This document shows, in pieces, positions 18,995 through 27,790 of a stretch of DNA of 38,780 bases. A program made the position numbers and the translations under genes. The notes beneath the pieces are model-generated. The model had not been told where the DNA came from, did not search any database, and saw only the letters and a list, made by a program, of their open reading frames with translations. Origin of the DNA: a virus. Numbering within the stretch: position 1 is the first letter of the stretch; each line of letters opens with the position of its first letter. The stretch covers positions 1 to 38,780 of IMG/VR virus record IMGVR_UViG_3300020421_000063. One strand, given 5' to 3'.

Positions 18995-20503
18995 TTAAAT
19001 TCCTTGGAATAAAACAAAGTTGTTAGCAGCTTGCACAACTAAACATCTTTCAGATAGGAAGTTAACCTCCATAGCATCAAGATTTGAAGTATATGCACCA
19101 CCAGCAGAACCAGTTAACCAAGACTTCATACGTCTGTCTTCTGTTTGAGAAGCTCTATAACGTACATGTAAGAATGGTCGTCTGATGTTTGTTCCTAGAA
19201 TTTGGTCATAAACTGTTGAAGTTCCAGCAGGAACTAAAACACCTTCGATTGAAGAGATACCTGTCTGAGCACCACGTGTAGAAGCGTCATTTAAGTATTT
19301 CCAGTCAGTCTTATAGAAGTCATAAGAACCTCTTCTGAAACCACTAAACCCAAGGTTTAATGCCATTTCTTCAGAATTTTCAAATAATCCATAAGCTGTA
19401 CCACCTTGAGCACCATAAGAAACATTAGCAAGCATGTTGTCAAACTCTAAAGATGTTTGTCTTTGTAAGAATAACATGTTTTCTTCAATTGCTCCCTGAG
19501 TATCTAAGTTTTTAAGGATTTCATCAAAGTCATCTAAGCCAGAAGCTCCAGCAAATCCAACTTCAACATTACCTCTAGCTTGAATAGCAGCAAACATACC
19601 TTCAGTACCGTTAAATCCAGTAGCAAGTGCACCAGAACCAGCAGCAGCAATTTCACCTTCAACCATACTCATTTCAAGATAATCTTCAAAACGTAGTCTA
19701 GTTTCTGATTCAGCTTTTAAATACCATAAATATCCAGTAGTTCCATCTTCAGTAGCAACTTCAACCCAACCAATCTGAGACATATCAGATCCATTGACAG
19801 TATAAGTGTTACGTATAATAATTGGAGAGTTTGAATATTGTGTAAAAGTTGGAGTTATACTAATATTAGTATTTGCAGCACCAGCACCTTGGTTTGTTAA
19901 GTTAGCAGCAGTACCATTATAGTTTACTATTGCAGATCCTTTTCCAAATTCTGAACCGTATACAAATATTTTAACAACAGCACCTAAACCAGCTGTAGTA
20001 GCAGCGGTATAAGGTTGTACAACTAAATCTCCAGCACCAGCAGCTCCAGGAGCGGCAGTGTTACTAGAAGTAACCATACATTTTAATTCATTACCGTTAG
20101 CATCCATAGCCACAATTGTTTGGCCTGGAGATACAACGTTAGTGATAGCTTCAACAACTGGAGGTCCAGCAGCTCTAACCCTTACAGGTATTGTTATAGT
20201 AGATACACCACCTGCAACTGCGTTAGCACAGTTATCATAAGCAATGTGTAATCTATTTTGTTCTGACCAAACAACTTGATCTGATGTCATAGGCATTTCT
20301 GCGCCTACCATTCTTAAGAATCCAGATAACGTTCTGTTTCCATAACGCTCTACTTCTTGTTCATATATTTCTGGTAAATACTGTTGAGCAAAATCAGCAA
20401 AGTTTGCGCCAGCACTATTTGTCCATTGTAAATAGTTTGTTTGCAATAATTGTTGCGATTGCGACGGAATTATTGAACCAAACTGTGGAGTTAATACACC
20501 CAT
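18995..20503 (-). CDS. Major capsid protein (HK97-fold, probable)
   Basis: The 502-residue protein follows the scaffold-like gene and the portal gene in the canonical head order. The N-terminus (SNAG-type string LQWTNSAGANFADFAQQYLP) leads to YGNRTLSGFLRMVGAEMPMT and SDQVVWSEQNRLHIAYDN, an N-arm and helix layout typical of phage capsid subunits. A Gly/Ala/Thr-rich beta region (about 90-215) could be an inserted or E-loop-side domain. GWVEVATEDGTTGYLWYLKA, ETRLRFEDYLEMSMVEGEIA and a C-terminal FLSERCLVVQAANNFVLF complete it. Codons here use more C and G than the flanking genes, as expected for a highly expressed gene. A strong terminator lies 10 bases past the stop. Family assignment rests on context and general pattern. 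Confidence 0.85.
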   Translation of the reverse strand: MGVLTPQFGSIIPSQSQQLLQTNYLQWTNSAGANFADFAQQYLPEIYEQEVERYGNRTLSGFLRMVGAEMPMTSDQVVWSEQNRLHIAYDNCANAVAGGVSTITIPVRVRAAGPPVVEAITNVVSPGQTIVAMDANGNELKCMVTSSNTAAPGAAGAGDLVVQPYTAATTAGLGAVVKIFVYGSEFGKGSAIVNYNGTAANLTNQGAGAANTNISITPTFTQYSNSPIIIRNTYTVNGSDMSQIGWVEVATEDGTTGYLWYLKAESETRLRFEDYLEMSMVEGEIAAAGSGALATGFNGTEGMFAAIQARGNVEVGFAGASGLDDFDEILKNLDTQGAIEENMLFLQRQTSLEFDNMLANVSYGAQGGTAYGLFENSEEMALNLGFSGFRRGSYDFYKTDWKYLNDASTRGAQTGISSIEGVLVPAGTSTVYDQILGTNIRRPFLHVRYRASQTEDRRMKSWLTGSAGGAYTSNLDAMEVNFLSERCLVVQAANNFVLFQGI

Positions 20504-20522
20504 AATTTCTTTTTATTAATTT

Positions 20523-21776
20523 TTAATTAAACGTTCTTTTTTTTAGTCTTAATTTTGAAGAGTCAGAACCACTAATTGCTTTTACTTTTAATCCTTGAAC
20601 AAAAACTTCACCACTCATAGTTTTACGTGGTTCAGTACTTATATTCTTAGATTTAACTAATTCATTTTTAATAGCATCAGTTTTACCTTGCTCATAAAAA
20701 TGACTAGCAATTGTATCTGCATTTCTGGCTGCATATATAGCTTTGTGATAACCTTTAGTGTCAACTATTTCTCCATTATCATTTAAGAACGTCCCAATGA
20801 AATTTGAAATATCACTTTGTTGGTTAGCAACACTTTTAACATCTTTAACACCATATCTAAATTTTTGCTCACCTATTTTGAAATCAAAACCTTTGAAATC
20901 TTCATTAAGTAAATTATTAGTACTGGTTAAAAATTTTTCATGTTTAACTTTATTTGCTTTCTGGTCTTCAGTGTAGCGATTGAAAAAGTCAGTAGCTTTC
21001 TTTTGTTCTTGGGTTACGCCTGGTCTCAACTTGATCTCATCGTAATATTTATCCTTAAGAGTTGTAAGATAACTTTTAGCTTTTGCAATTTCTTCTTTAT
21101 ACGCAAGTTTTTTCTTTCGAATGTCTCTTGCTTCATCTAATTCCTCATCAAACGAAAAAGAGTCTTCTATTATAAATCCTCTTTCTTCTGCGTTTAAATG
21201 TGGTTTAGCTGCTTTGTAATATTCATGTAATAGAGCATCGTCGTTTATATTTGTATAATCAGCATTAAGACGGGTATAATCTTCAATAGTACCGCCTGTT
21301 TCCTCCATAAATGAAACTAATTTTTCTATATTCTCAGGGAGTTTTTGTGTTTCAACTTCCTGAGGTATTTCTTTTTGTTCTTGTGAGGTAGTGGTAGTTT
21401 CAACGCTTGATTCCACTCCGCTCTCGTCAGTTGAACTATCTTCATCACTTATTAATTGAATAGGAGAAGTGTTTTCTTCTTCCTTATTTATTTCTTTTTC
21501 TTCTTTATCTTTAACATCGGAAGTGGGCTCTTGTACTTTTTGCTCCACTTTAACCAAATTTCCGGTAGGTTTATTTTCATCCAATTTTCCTGTTTCTTTG
21601 ACTTGAATGGCATTTTCCTCTTGTTTTTTGAAATCCATTTTCAATGGATCACTTGTTGATTTATTTAAGTTTTTAGGTCTTTTTTTAACCTTAGGTATTT
21701 TAAAATCACCTTCTTGTTTTATAACATCGTTTGATTTTACTTGTATTCCTTCTTGTATTTCTTTTGTAGTTGACAT
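20523..21776 (-). CDS. Putative scaffolding protein, 417 aa
   Basis: The N-terminal 150 residues are disordered-looking and highly charged (Lys/Glu/Ser/Thr-rich, with DKEEKEINKEEENTSP and SSTDESGVESSVETTTT). The middle is helical and coiled-coil-like with many Lys and Glu (EARDIRKKKLAYKEEIAKAK). The C-terminal part (FIGTFLNDNGEIVDTKGYHK, then AIYAARNADTIASHFYEQGK) matches the pattern I associate with phage scaffolds, and it ends in a very basic tail (KLRLKKRTFN) suited to binding the capsid interior. Location between portal and major capsid genes supports this. No protease motif is visible. Confidence 0.75.
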   Translation of the reverse strand: MSTTKEIQEGIQVKSNDVIKQEGDFKIPKVKKRPKNLNKSTSDPLKMDFKKQEENAIQVKETGKLDENKPTGNLVKVEQKVQEPTSDVKDKEEKEINKEEENTSPIQLISDEDSSTDESGVESSVETTTTSQEQKEIPQEVETQKLPENIEKLVSFMEETGGTIEDYTRLNADYTNINDDALLHEYYKAAKPHLNAEERGFIIEDSFSFDEELDEARDIRKKKLAYKEEIAKAKSYLTTLKDKYYDEIKLRPGVTQEQKKATDFFNRYTEDQKANKVKHEKFLTSTNNLLNEDFKGFDFKIGEQKFRYGVKDVKSVANQQSDISNFIGTFLNDNGEIVDTKGYHKAIYAARNADTIASHFYEQGKTDAIKNELVKSKNISTEPRKTMSGEVFVQGLKVKAISGSDSSKLRLKKRTFN

Positions 21777-21803
21777 AATATAATATAATATAAATTAATA
21801 ATT

Positions 21804-24212
21804 TTACCTTGGGGTAAATTGTTCTAAACCAAACCCATCTAAATTATCATTACCAGCTGATTCAAAATTCTTTGGTAATAAATCATTTTGTCTTTGGTTT
21901 ATTAGTTCACTTTGTTGAGTGCCCTGTATTTTTACTCTTTTATCTTTTCTATCTTCAATAAGTTGTTCTTTATTTCTTTGAGCTTCTGATTGAAGTTTAG
22001 CTAAGTCTAATTGATATTTAAACTCTTCAGCCATTAATTGTTTCTTAATTAAAGCCTCTTGTTCCATTCTCTGTATTTCAAACTGCGACTTTGCCTGTTC
22101 TATTTGAACTTTAGTTTGTGCCACGGCTTGTTCTTTTTGCACCTCGGCCATTGCTGCTTTCTCTGCAGATTGTGCGTTAGCATTTGCTTGAGCCTGTATG
22201 TTTTCTAATTGTTGTGCTCTTTTAAGTTCTTCTTTTTTCTTTTGTCTAAACTTAAGCATTTGATTGGCTAACTTAATATTTTGTATTTCTCTTATATCTA
22301 TTGCATCTTCTAATCCAATATTACCAGATTTCAATGCTATTTGTATATTTTGCTCTAATTGAGCTTTTTCTTCTTCATCAGGTTCTAGTTCTAAAAATAT
22401 ACCAAAATCATGAATATGTAATTTATCTATTTCTTCTAATGTATTTACATTAAATGTATTTATACTACCTAATAATGATTGTTTAGTTAAAGGAAATTGT
22501 AACATATCACTAATTCTTAAACTAATATTTTCACACACTCTAACAGTCATATACATTAAAGATTGTAATATATGTCTTGTAGCTGTATTAGAATTAGCAG
22601 CAGCAAGTTTTTGTAAACCAACTAAAGCGTTTTTATCTGGAGTACTTCCATCTCTAGCTTCATTTAAACCAGTAACATCTCTTATCATTTGAAGATAATA
22701 TTGATATGTAGAAATCATTGATTGAATTTTAGACATACCACTAGATGTTTGTAACTCTTGTATTGGAACTTTACCCCTATTCATGTCACCATCCTGTGTA
22801 AGAGATCGACCTACAATACTACCAGTTTGAAAATACATATTTAATGCTTCTTGTGCATTATAATTAGTACCATTACCTAGATCTACTTCAGCTAATCCAT
22901 CTACGTCAACATATACACCATCTGGTACTATACGAGATAATACTTGTTGTAATTTTAAATGAGTTACTTGAATCATATCAGCAAAACTAGTTGTTCTACT
23001 AACTATAGACTCAATACGTCCTTGATACATTCTAGGCGCTGTAATTATATAATTCATATTTACCTTAGTGGTGTCTGAATATGGTCTAGTCATATTTTCA
23101 GATAATTTCCAAGATAATATTTTATTACCCATACCTAACACTTTAGCCCCACAGTAAAGTACTTCAATGGCTCTAGAAGCTTTTTTAAAGTTATCACTTT
23201 CTGGAGGGTTAAATGTATCTGGTTTTTCTAATGTTTTTTCTAAACCTTGTTCGGTTTGTTTTATTTTAAAAACTTGATCGTGATAAGTTTTATATTCAAA
23301 AAATAACATTTGAACTTGGTCTTGAGTTTGTTGGCCCCACCAAGTATTAGTATAATTATTTCTTCCAGGATATTTTTGTATTTCTTCTAGTTCACCACTT
23401 GTTAATTCTGGAAACATCCTTTTAACCTCAGATAAAGTCATATTTTTAACTTCACCTACATAATATATATCCTCAAAATTAGGATCATCAGTGTAAGAAT
23501 AAACAATATGAGCAGGATCTACATAATCTACAGTTACACCTTCTGATAAATTAAAACTTGTTTTAGTACAACTTATACCTAAAACTGTAAGATCGTAAGC
23601 TAATTGTTTTTTAATTTCATCAAATTTATTATAACTTAATATATTTTCAATTACTTCTTCTTCAGCTATCTCAATACTTTGTTTATAATCAAGCTGCATA
23701 TATAGATCTAACTCTTTAGGATCATTAGGTAATTCTTCAGGTTTAGCAGATGCATAAAAATTTTTCCCTGTTAGTTTTGCTAATTCTTCAATATCTTGCT
23801 TATTCTGTATGTCCCTTAATGCATTAAAAGCAAAGTCTGTTCTTTGTTGCATTGCAAAAGGATCAGAAGCATATGTTTTTATTTGATAACCTTTTGAAGT
23901 CATACCATTAACAACTATATCTACAAATTTAGATATAACTGGTATTGGTTTCCAATCAAGATTAAGATAAGATAAATCACCATTTATAGCTAATTCATCT
24001 TTATATTTTTGTATAGGTTGTTCTCCTCGAGCATAGAGCTTTAATAAATTAAAATTTTGAAAATTATTAATAAACCTGTTTTGACCTGTACTATTTCTGA
24101 ACCACTCTTGTTCTATAGCATTTCCTACAGCTAAACCATATTCATATGTCATTTTCTCTGCTTCAGGTACAACCTGATCTGGAAAAGTACTATTGTAGTT
24201 AATGTTAACCAT
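21804..24212 (-). CDS. Portal protein, 802 aa
   Basis: The 802-residue protein directly follows the large terminase and precedes the scaffold and capsid genes. Portals of about this length occur in crAss-like and related phages. The N-terminal two thirds are mixed helix and strand with an aromatic-rich wing-like part (DPNFEDIYYVGEVKNMTLSE). A region with PIQELQTSSGMSKIQSMIST and IRDVTGLNEARDGSTPDKNA lies at about residues 485-540. The latter is a string typical of portal stem regions. Residues about 640-765 form a long Gln/Lys/Glu/Ala coiled coil (EKAAMAEVQKEQAVAQTKVQ), probably the barrel that reaches into the head. Its start overlaps the terminase gene by 8 bases. Confidence 0.88.
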   Translation of the reverse strand: MVNINYNSTFPDQVVPEAEKMTYEYGLAVGNAIEQEWFRNSTGQNRFINNFQNFNLLKLYARGEQPIQKYKDELAINGDLSYLNLDWKPIPVISKFVDIVVNGMTSKGYQIKTYASDPFAMQQRTDFAFNALRDIQNKQDIEELAKLTGKNFYASAKPEELPNDPKELDLYMQLDYKQSIEIAEEEVIENILSYNKFDEIKKQLAYDLTVLGISCTKTSFNLSEGVTVDYVDPAHIVYSYTDDPNFEDIYYVGEVKNMTLSEVKRMFPELTSGELEEIQKYPGRNNYTNTWWGQQTQDQVQMLFFEYKTYHDQVFKIKQTEQGLEKTLEKPDTFNPPESDNFKKASRAIEVLYCGAKVLGMGNKILSWKLSENMTRPYSDTTKVNMNYIITAPRMYQGRIESIVSRTTSFADMIQVTHLKLQQVLSRIVPDGVYVDVDGLAEVDLGNGTNYNAQEALNMYFQTGSIVGRSLTQDGDMNRGKVPIQELQTSSGMSKIQSMISTYQYYLQMIRDVTGLNEARDGSTPDKNALVGLQKLAAANSNTATRHILQSLMYMTVRVCENISLRISDMLQFPLTKQSLLGSINTFNVNTLEEIDKLHIHDFGIFLELEPDEEEKAQLEQNIQIALKSGNIGLEDAIDIREIQNIKLANQMLKFRQKKKEELKRAQQLENIQAQANANAQSAEKAAMAEVQKEQAVAQTKVQIEQAKSQFEIQRMEQEALIKKQLMAEEFKYQLDLAKLQSEAQRNKEQLIEDRKDKRVKIQGTQQSELINQRQNDLLPKNFESAGNDNLDGFGLEQFTPR

Positions 24213-26436
24213 TTATTTTGAGTATTTTTGAATTAATTCCTTTATTATCATATGTTTTAAAACCTAAAGGAACTTTTGATATAGTTCTTTTTGCGTGAGG
24301 TGTATATCTATTTTTATTACAAGCCATTATTGCTAAACCAGAGCTTATTGAAGCATCATGTTTAGTTCTATTATTAATATTAAATTTTGCCCAGTCTTCT
24401 AGTGTTTTTTGAAAATACATATCTCCATAACCTCCTTGTATTAAACCAACAAAGTTTTCAATATAATCTTCAATAGCAGCTGCGTGAGCTTGCTTTATAT
24501 CTTCACTAGAGTTAGGTATACCACCTATTTCTCTTTCTGTTATTGATAATTTATTATAGATTTTATCTGGTCTATTCATTGAATAACCTCTATATCCTCT
24601 TCTTTTTAAATAGTATAAAAGTCTAGGTTTATTATTTTCAGCTAATAAAGGCATACCATAAAAAACCAAAGACATTAATACGTCTTCAAAAAATATTTCT
24701 GCAGTTTGTGGTCTTGCTATATATTCTAGAAAAAAACTATTAGGAGGAACATCCTCCATAGAAAACTTAGTTAAACCATGTAAAGAGCCATTAGAGCCTC
24801 TACCATCTACAGTACCCGATATATCATAACTATCACAACCAAAAGCCCCACAATGATCATTTCCAGGATATTTAATACCGTTTTTTATTAAATATTTATT
24901 TTGTAAATTTGCAGGTGGTATCCATGATATTAAAAACCTACCATGTTTGTTGGGCATAAAAATAACTCTTGTATCTTTTACACCACCTTCCCATTGAAAA
25001 CTACCGCGTGTTATTATATTTGTATTTTTTAAATCTTCATTATAATCTATTTGCTCGTAAATCTTAGTTAGATTAAATAAAGATTGTTTTGCTTCGTCTC
25101 TAAAAGCATGTTTCTCTGTTCGTGGAAACTGACGATAAAATTCGTTTAAACTATCTTGATCATCTTTAAAACCTTCAACTTCATTTTCCCAGTGTGATAT
25201 TACACCTACCTTGATTTGTGACCCATCAATTCCTTTGACCGCTTTTTTCGGAGTGTCGAATACAGGAAATCCATAAGTATCAATGTATCCCTCGTAGTTC
25301 CATTCCATAGGTATGAACAAACTATAGAGTCCTGAATTAGTCTGTCCATTTCTGTTTCTTTTTGTAACATCTGAAGCTTCATATATTTTTTTAAAATTAG
25401 AACCACCTTTATCAAAAGAATTAGAAGTTGAGCCCATCATACATCTACCTATTATTCTACTACCTAATCTTAACGTTGTTTTCGTGACACGCCAGTTATT
25501 GAGGATGTTGTCCGGACGCTCCCATTTCCCTGATTCGTCGTGGGCAAGGAGCTTAAGTTTCTCCCCATCGTACGAGTTGTCTCCCGTGTTTTTCCAGTCG
25601 ATCGTGGTGTCAAGCCCGACAAGGTCCTCGGCACGTTGATTCTGATCAATTTTACGCCTGGTAAGCTTCGAGGCAGGGACTCTATAGGCGAGTTCGGTCT
25701 TGGGTCTGTCCATACCGTCCTGGATCGGTTTGAAAAAGAACGGGTAATTAACTGAGATGGGTACCACTTTATCGGTAAACATCTTCTTTGCATCAGCTCC
25801 AGTCTTCGATAATATTCCATATCTGGAATCCGAAGAGATGGTTGCTTGGTGTACAAGTTCTGAAGATGCCATGAATGAAAAGCCAGAACGTCTGTTCTTA
25901 AGGTAACACAATCCGTAACATCTGGAGTCCAATTTACATGCCTCCCAGAATATGAAAAAGATCCTATTGGATTCCCTAAAGTCTGGCCTGCCCACGTCAA
26001 TCTTACTCCACTGCAGGTACATGTAATGAGAACCAGTAATGTAACTAGGTATACCTTTGTTATAGAACCAAAAACCTTCATCACGCCTTTTAAACTCTTC
26101 ATCAATATAATCATACCACTTTTCTTTAAAATTAGTAGGATAATTATTCCAATCAAATACAGTTTTAATTTTCTCTAATTCTTTTGGATAATTATAAGCC
26201 TCCCAATATTGTTCTTCTTTTTTTCCAGATCTTTTGTATGCATTTTTATCTAATGGAAGTGCAATTTTGAGACCTTGTATTTCATATATTTCACCAATTT
26301 GACCAGTTTTACTAATAACAACAACATCATGTTCTTCATTATAACCTGTCTCCCATTTTTTATATCTATTATTTCTTTTAAGTATTTTAGATTTAATATG
26401 ATTGGGTAAAATTTTATAAAGATTTTGCTCGTACAT
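24205..26436 (-). CDS. terL: Terminase large subunit (ATPase-nuclease)
   Basis: This motor protein pumps DNA through the portal and cuts it. The ATPase half has a degenerate P-loop (KNRRSGFSF, residues 180-188), a Walker B ending LLAHDES (Asp300, Glu301) and a GSTSN coupling motif at 335-339. The RNase H-type nuclease half has three acidic positions: Asp535 in FGCDSYDISG, Glu600 in PLLAENN and Asp694 in TKHDASISSG. At 743 residues it is longer than the common 450-600. The start overlaps the upstream 90-aa gene as TAATG, and the stop overlaps the portal start. Bases 25500-25740 inside the ATPase domain are about 52% G+C with G/C-ending codons, unlike the roughly 25-35% around it, yet the frame is intact. 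Confidence 0.93.
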   Translation of the reverse strand: MYEQNLYKILPNHIKSKILKRNNRYKKWETGYNEEHDVVVISKTGQIGEIYEIQGLKIALPLDKNAYKRSGKKEEQYWEAYNYPKELEKIKTVFDWNNYPTNFKEKWYDYIDEEFKRRDEGFWFYNKGIPSYITGSHYMYLQWSKIDVGRPDFRESNRIFFIFWEACKLDSRCYGLCYLKNRRSGFSFMASSELVHQATISSDSRYGILSKTGADAKKMFTDKVVPISVNYPFFFKPIQDGMDRPKTELAYRVPASKLTRRKIDQNQRAEDLVGLDTTIDWKNTGDNSYDGEKLKLLAHDESGKWERPDNILNNWRVTKTTLRLGSRIIGRCMMGSTSNSFDKGGSNFKKIYEASDVTKRNRNGQTNSGLYSLFIPMEWNYEGYIDTYGFPVFDTPKKAVKGIDGSQIKVGVISHWENEVEGFKDDQDSLNEFYRQFPRTEKHAFRDEAKQSLFNLTKIYEQIDYNEDLKNTNIITRGSFQWEGGVKDTRVIFMPNKHGRFLISWIPPANLQNKYLIKNGIKYPGNDHCGAFGCDSYDISGTVDGRGSNGSLHGLTKFSMEDVPPNSFFLEYIARPQTAEIFFEDVLMSLVFYGMPLLAENNKPRLLYYLKRRGYRGYSMNRPDKIYNKLSITEREIGGIPNSSEDIKQAHAAAIEDYIENFVGLIQGGYGDMYFQKTLEDWAKFNINNRTKHDASISSGLAIMACNKNRYTPHAKRTISKVPLGFKTYDNKGINSKILKING
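25500..26040. other. GC-rich, codon-shifted patch inside terL
   Basis: By hand count bases 25501-25740 contain 126 G+C of 240 (about 52%), and 25741-26040 contain 126 of 300 (about 42%). Flanking lines are near 25-35%. Within the richest part codons end largely in C or G (GCC, GTC, CTC, GAC, AAC, TCG, GGG), unlike the A/T-ending codons elsewhere. The frame is uninterrupted and spans the Walker A-like and Walker B regions. Confidence 0.85.
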
Positions 26437-26708
26437 TATTTAGATCTTCCTTCTGCAAAACCCTTAAAGTTTGCACTTTTATTTTTTTTTGAAACTTGAT
26501 TTAACATACTTTCTTCTTCTTCTATACGTGTTAATATTTCAAAAGCATCAAATATTGCTAATTTTTTAGTAGCAGCAGCGTTTTTTAATCTATCAGCCGA
26601 TACATCATCTTCTGAGTCTACTATTTTTTCTTTTGCAACTTTAATTAATTCTTCAACTGCTTTCTGCCCAGCTTGGATTATATTCAGTTTCGTTTCTTTG
26701 GTGTTCAT
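26436..26708 (-). CDS. Candidate terminase small subunit or packaging accessory, 90 aa
   Basis: This is a short helical, acidic-then-basic protein. Residues 12-32 form an amphipathic helix (GQKAVEELIKVAKEKIVD). An acidic stretch (DSEDDVSADR) follows, then a second helix (RLKNAAATKKLAIFDAFEIL) running into TRIEEEE. Its stop codon shares a base with the terL start (TAATG), implying coupled expression. I recall the AAATKKLAIFDAFEIL string directly before large terminases of other marine phages. Small terminase subunits usually occupy this place, but there is no clear helix-turn-helix, so the assignment is tentative. Its 5' end overlaps the upstream Cpn10-like gene by 56 bases. Confidence 0.7.
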   Translation of the reverse strand: MNTKETKLNIIQAGQKAVEELIKVAKEKIVDSEDDVSADRLKNAAATKKLAIFDAFEILTRIEEEESMLNQVSKKNKSANFKGFAEGRSK

Positions 26709-27258
26709 ACTTAATTAAAATATCATTTGATTGCATACAATATAAAACCTCTTTATCTATTATAAATTCAAACTCTCTATTGTTTTTAAAGCCAATACAG
26801 TCTCCTGGATTTATTTCTAGCGCTTCTAATGAACTATTGCCATATTTAAGTATACCAATATTCTTTTTTAATTTAAGGCTTTTATTTTTGTTTTTTTCTA
26901 AAACAGGTTTTACAAAACAATATTCATCATTTGTATACCATTTATTGTTTCTATTATATAAATAAACCTGATCATAACTAGCAAAATATAAATCATCTTT
27001 AAAAAATTTAGAACTATTAACTGCTTTACCTTGTAAGTTATAATATCTTCTAAATAAATTATGATGAACTATTATTTTATCACCTTTTTTTATATCTGTT
27101 TTTAAAGCGAGAGGTATACTAACTACTTCAGCTGTTCTATTAATAAATTTATGATTTGAAATACTAGAATTAATAATTAATTTTTTATTATTAATATTAA
27201 CTTCATTATTGTATCTATCACCTATAGGTTTAATTATAAACTGATAAAGACTATTCAT
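26653..27258 (-). CDS. Tandem Cpn10 (GroES)-like protein, 201 aa
   Basis: Both halves read like a Cpn10 fold. Half one (about 5-100) has YQFIIKPIGDRY, then AEVVSIPLALKTDIKKGDKI and IVHHN, then SYDQVYLY. Half two (about 112-185) has YCFVKPVLEKN, then IGILKYG, then INPGDCIGFKNNREFEFIID, KEVLYCMQSNDILIKY. The last part lines up by eye with the GroES end (VGDIVIF...KIDNEEVLIMSESDILAI). Each half lacks a clear hydrophobic mobile-loop tripeptide, so it may use the fold structurally and not as a lid. It ends in a hydrophilic tail overlapping the candidate small terminase gene and starts as TAATG on the previous stop. The second-half match is the firmer one. Other possibility: an unrelated beta-barrel. 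Confidence 0.75.
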   Translation of the reverse strand: MNSLYQFIIKPIGDRYNNEVNINNKKLIINSSISNHKFINRTAEVVSIPLALKTDIKKGDKIIVHHNLFRRYYNLQGKAVNSSKFFKDDLYFASYDQVYLYNRNNKWYTNDEYCFVKPVLEKNKNKSLKLKKNIGILKYGNSSLEALEINPGDCIGFKNNREFEFIIDKEVLYCMQSNDILIKYEHQRNETEYNPSWAESS

Positions 27259-27485
27259 TAGTATTCCAAATCATATTCAACAGATATTGACATGTTGGAG
27301 TTAAATTTTTTCCAAGGCAATACTTCATTATTTTTTTTTATATAAATATTGTAAGAAAAATCGTCTTCATCAAATAATATATGAGATATTGTATGGCCAC
27401 CATAAACTTGCTGTCCAATAGCATAATGCATGGCATCATTTTTATAATCAGACCCAATGCTGATTTTTCTTACAACTTTACTCAC
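27258..27485 (-). CDS. Small conserved-looking phage protein, 75 aa (GTG start)
   Basis: The start is a GTG overlapping the preceding TAG by one base (TAGTG), and the stop overlaps the next ATG as TAATG. Both ends are thus fixed by the packing. The sequence has a beta-type character: VRKISIGSDYKNDAMHYAIG, then QQVYGGHTISHILFDEDDFS and YNIYIKKNNEVLPWKKF. No membrane segment, Cys pair or catalytic motif is visible, and I do not recognise a family. It sits in the accessory strip just before packaging genes. Confidence 0.65.
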   Translation of the reverse strand: MSKVVRKISIGSDYKNDAMHYAIGQQVYGGHTISHILFDEDDFSYNIYIKKNNEVLPWKKFNSNMSISVEYDLEY

Positions 27486-27751
27486 TATTCCTTTTCTTCT
27501 ATAGGTTTGTATACACCAGTTTCAAGATCTATACTTATTGAACCATACTTTTCTTCTAATTCTTTTTTAGAATCTTCAACCTCACCAATTAACTTAGCGT
27601 ATTCATGAAGTAACGTATGTTTTTGAGTTTCAATAAAACCAATATTACGTAATGATGTATTGACTTTATCTTGTTGTTCTTTTATAGACTTTAATTCTTT
27701 GTCAGTTATAATTTGTTTAGCCTCTTCGACTTTATTTTCTACTTTTTTCAT
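27485..27751 (-). CDS. Small coiled-coil protein, 88 aa
   Basis: The protein is almost wholly charged helix: KVENKVEEAKQIITDKELKS, IKEQQDKVNTSLRNIGFIET, then LHEYAKLIGEVEDSKKELEE. The heptad-like spacing of Ile/Leu/Val suggests a coiled coil. The C-terminus (SIDLETGVYKPIEEKE) is acidic. It is preceded by an A/T-only leader with repeated TTTAA units. Function is unknown; a small virion assembly or chaperone-like factor is possible given the neighbours. Confidence 0.65.
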   Translation of the reverse strand: MKKVENKVEEAKQIITDKELKSIKEQQDKVNTSLRNIGFIETQKHTLLHEYAKLIGEVEDSKKELEEKYGSISIDLETGVYKPIEEKE

Positions 27752-27790
27752 TTGATTTAATTTAATTTAATTATTATTTTTACTATTGTT

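Noticed and set aside
25470-26156. A 228-codon open frame on the minus strand overlapping terL in another frame
   Set aside because: It lies wholly inside terL and owes its length to the GC-rich patch, which lowers chance stops. It is Ser/Arg/Thr-rich without a plausible fold, and terL motifs use the other frame.
27752-27775. TTTAA repeats before the 88-aa gene as an operator
   Set aside because: Similar A/T repeats precede many starts here and fit general leader composition, so a specific operator is not supported.
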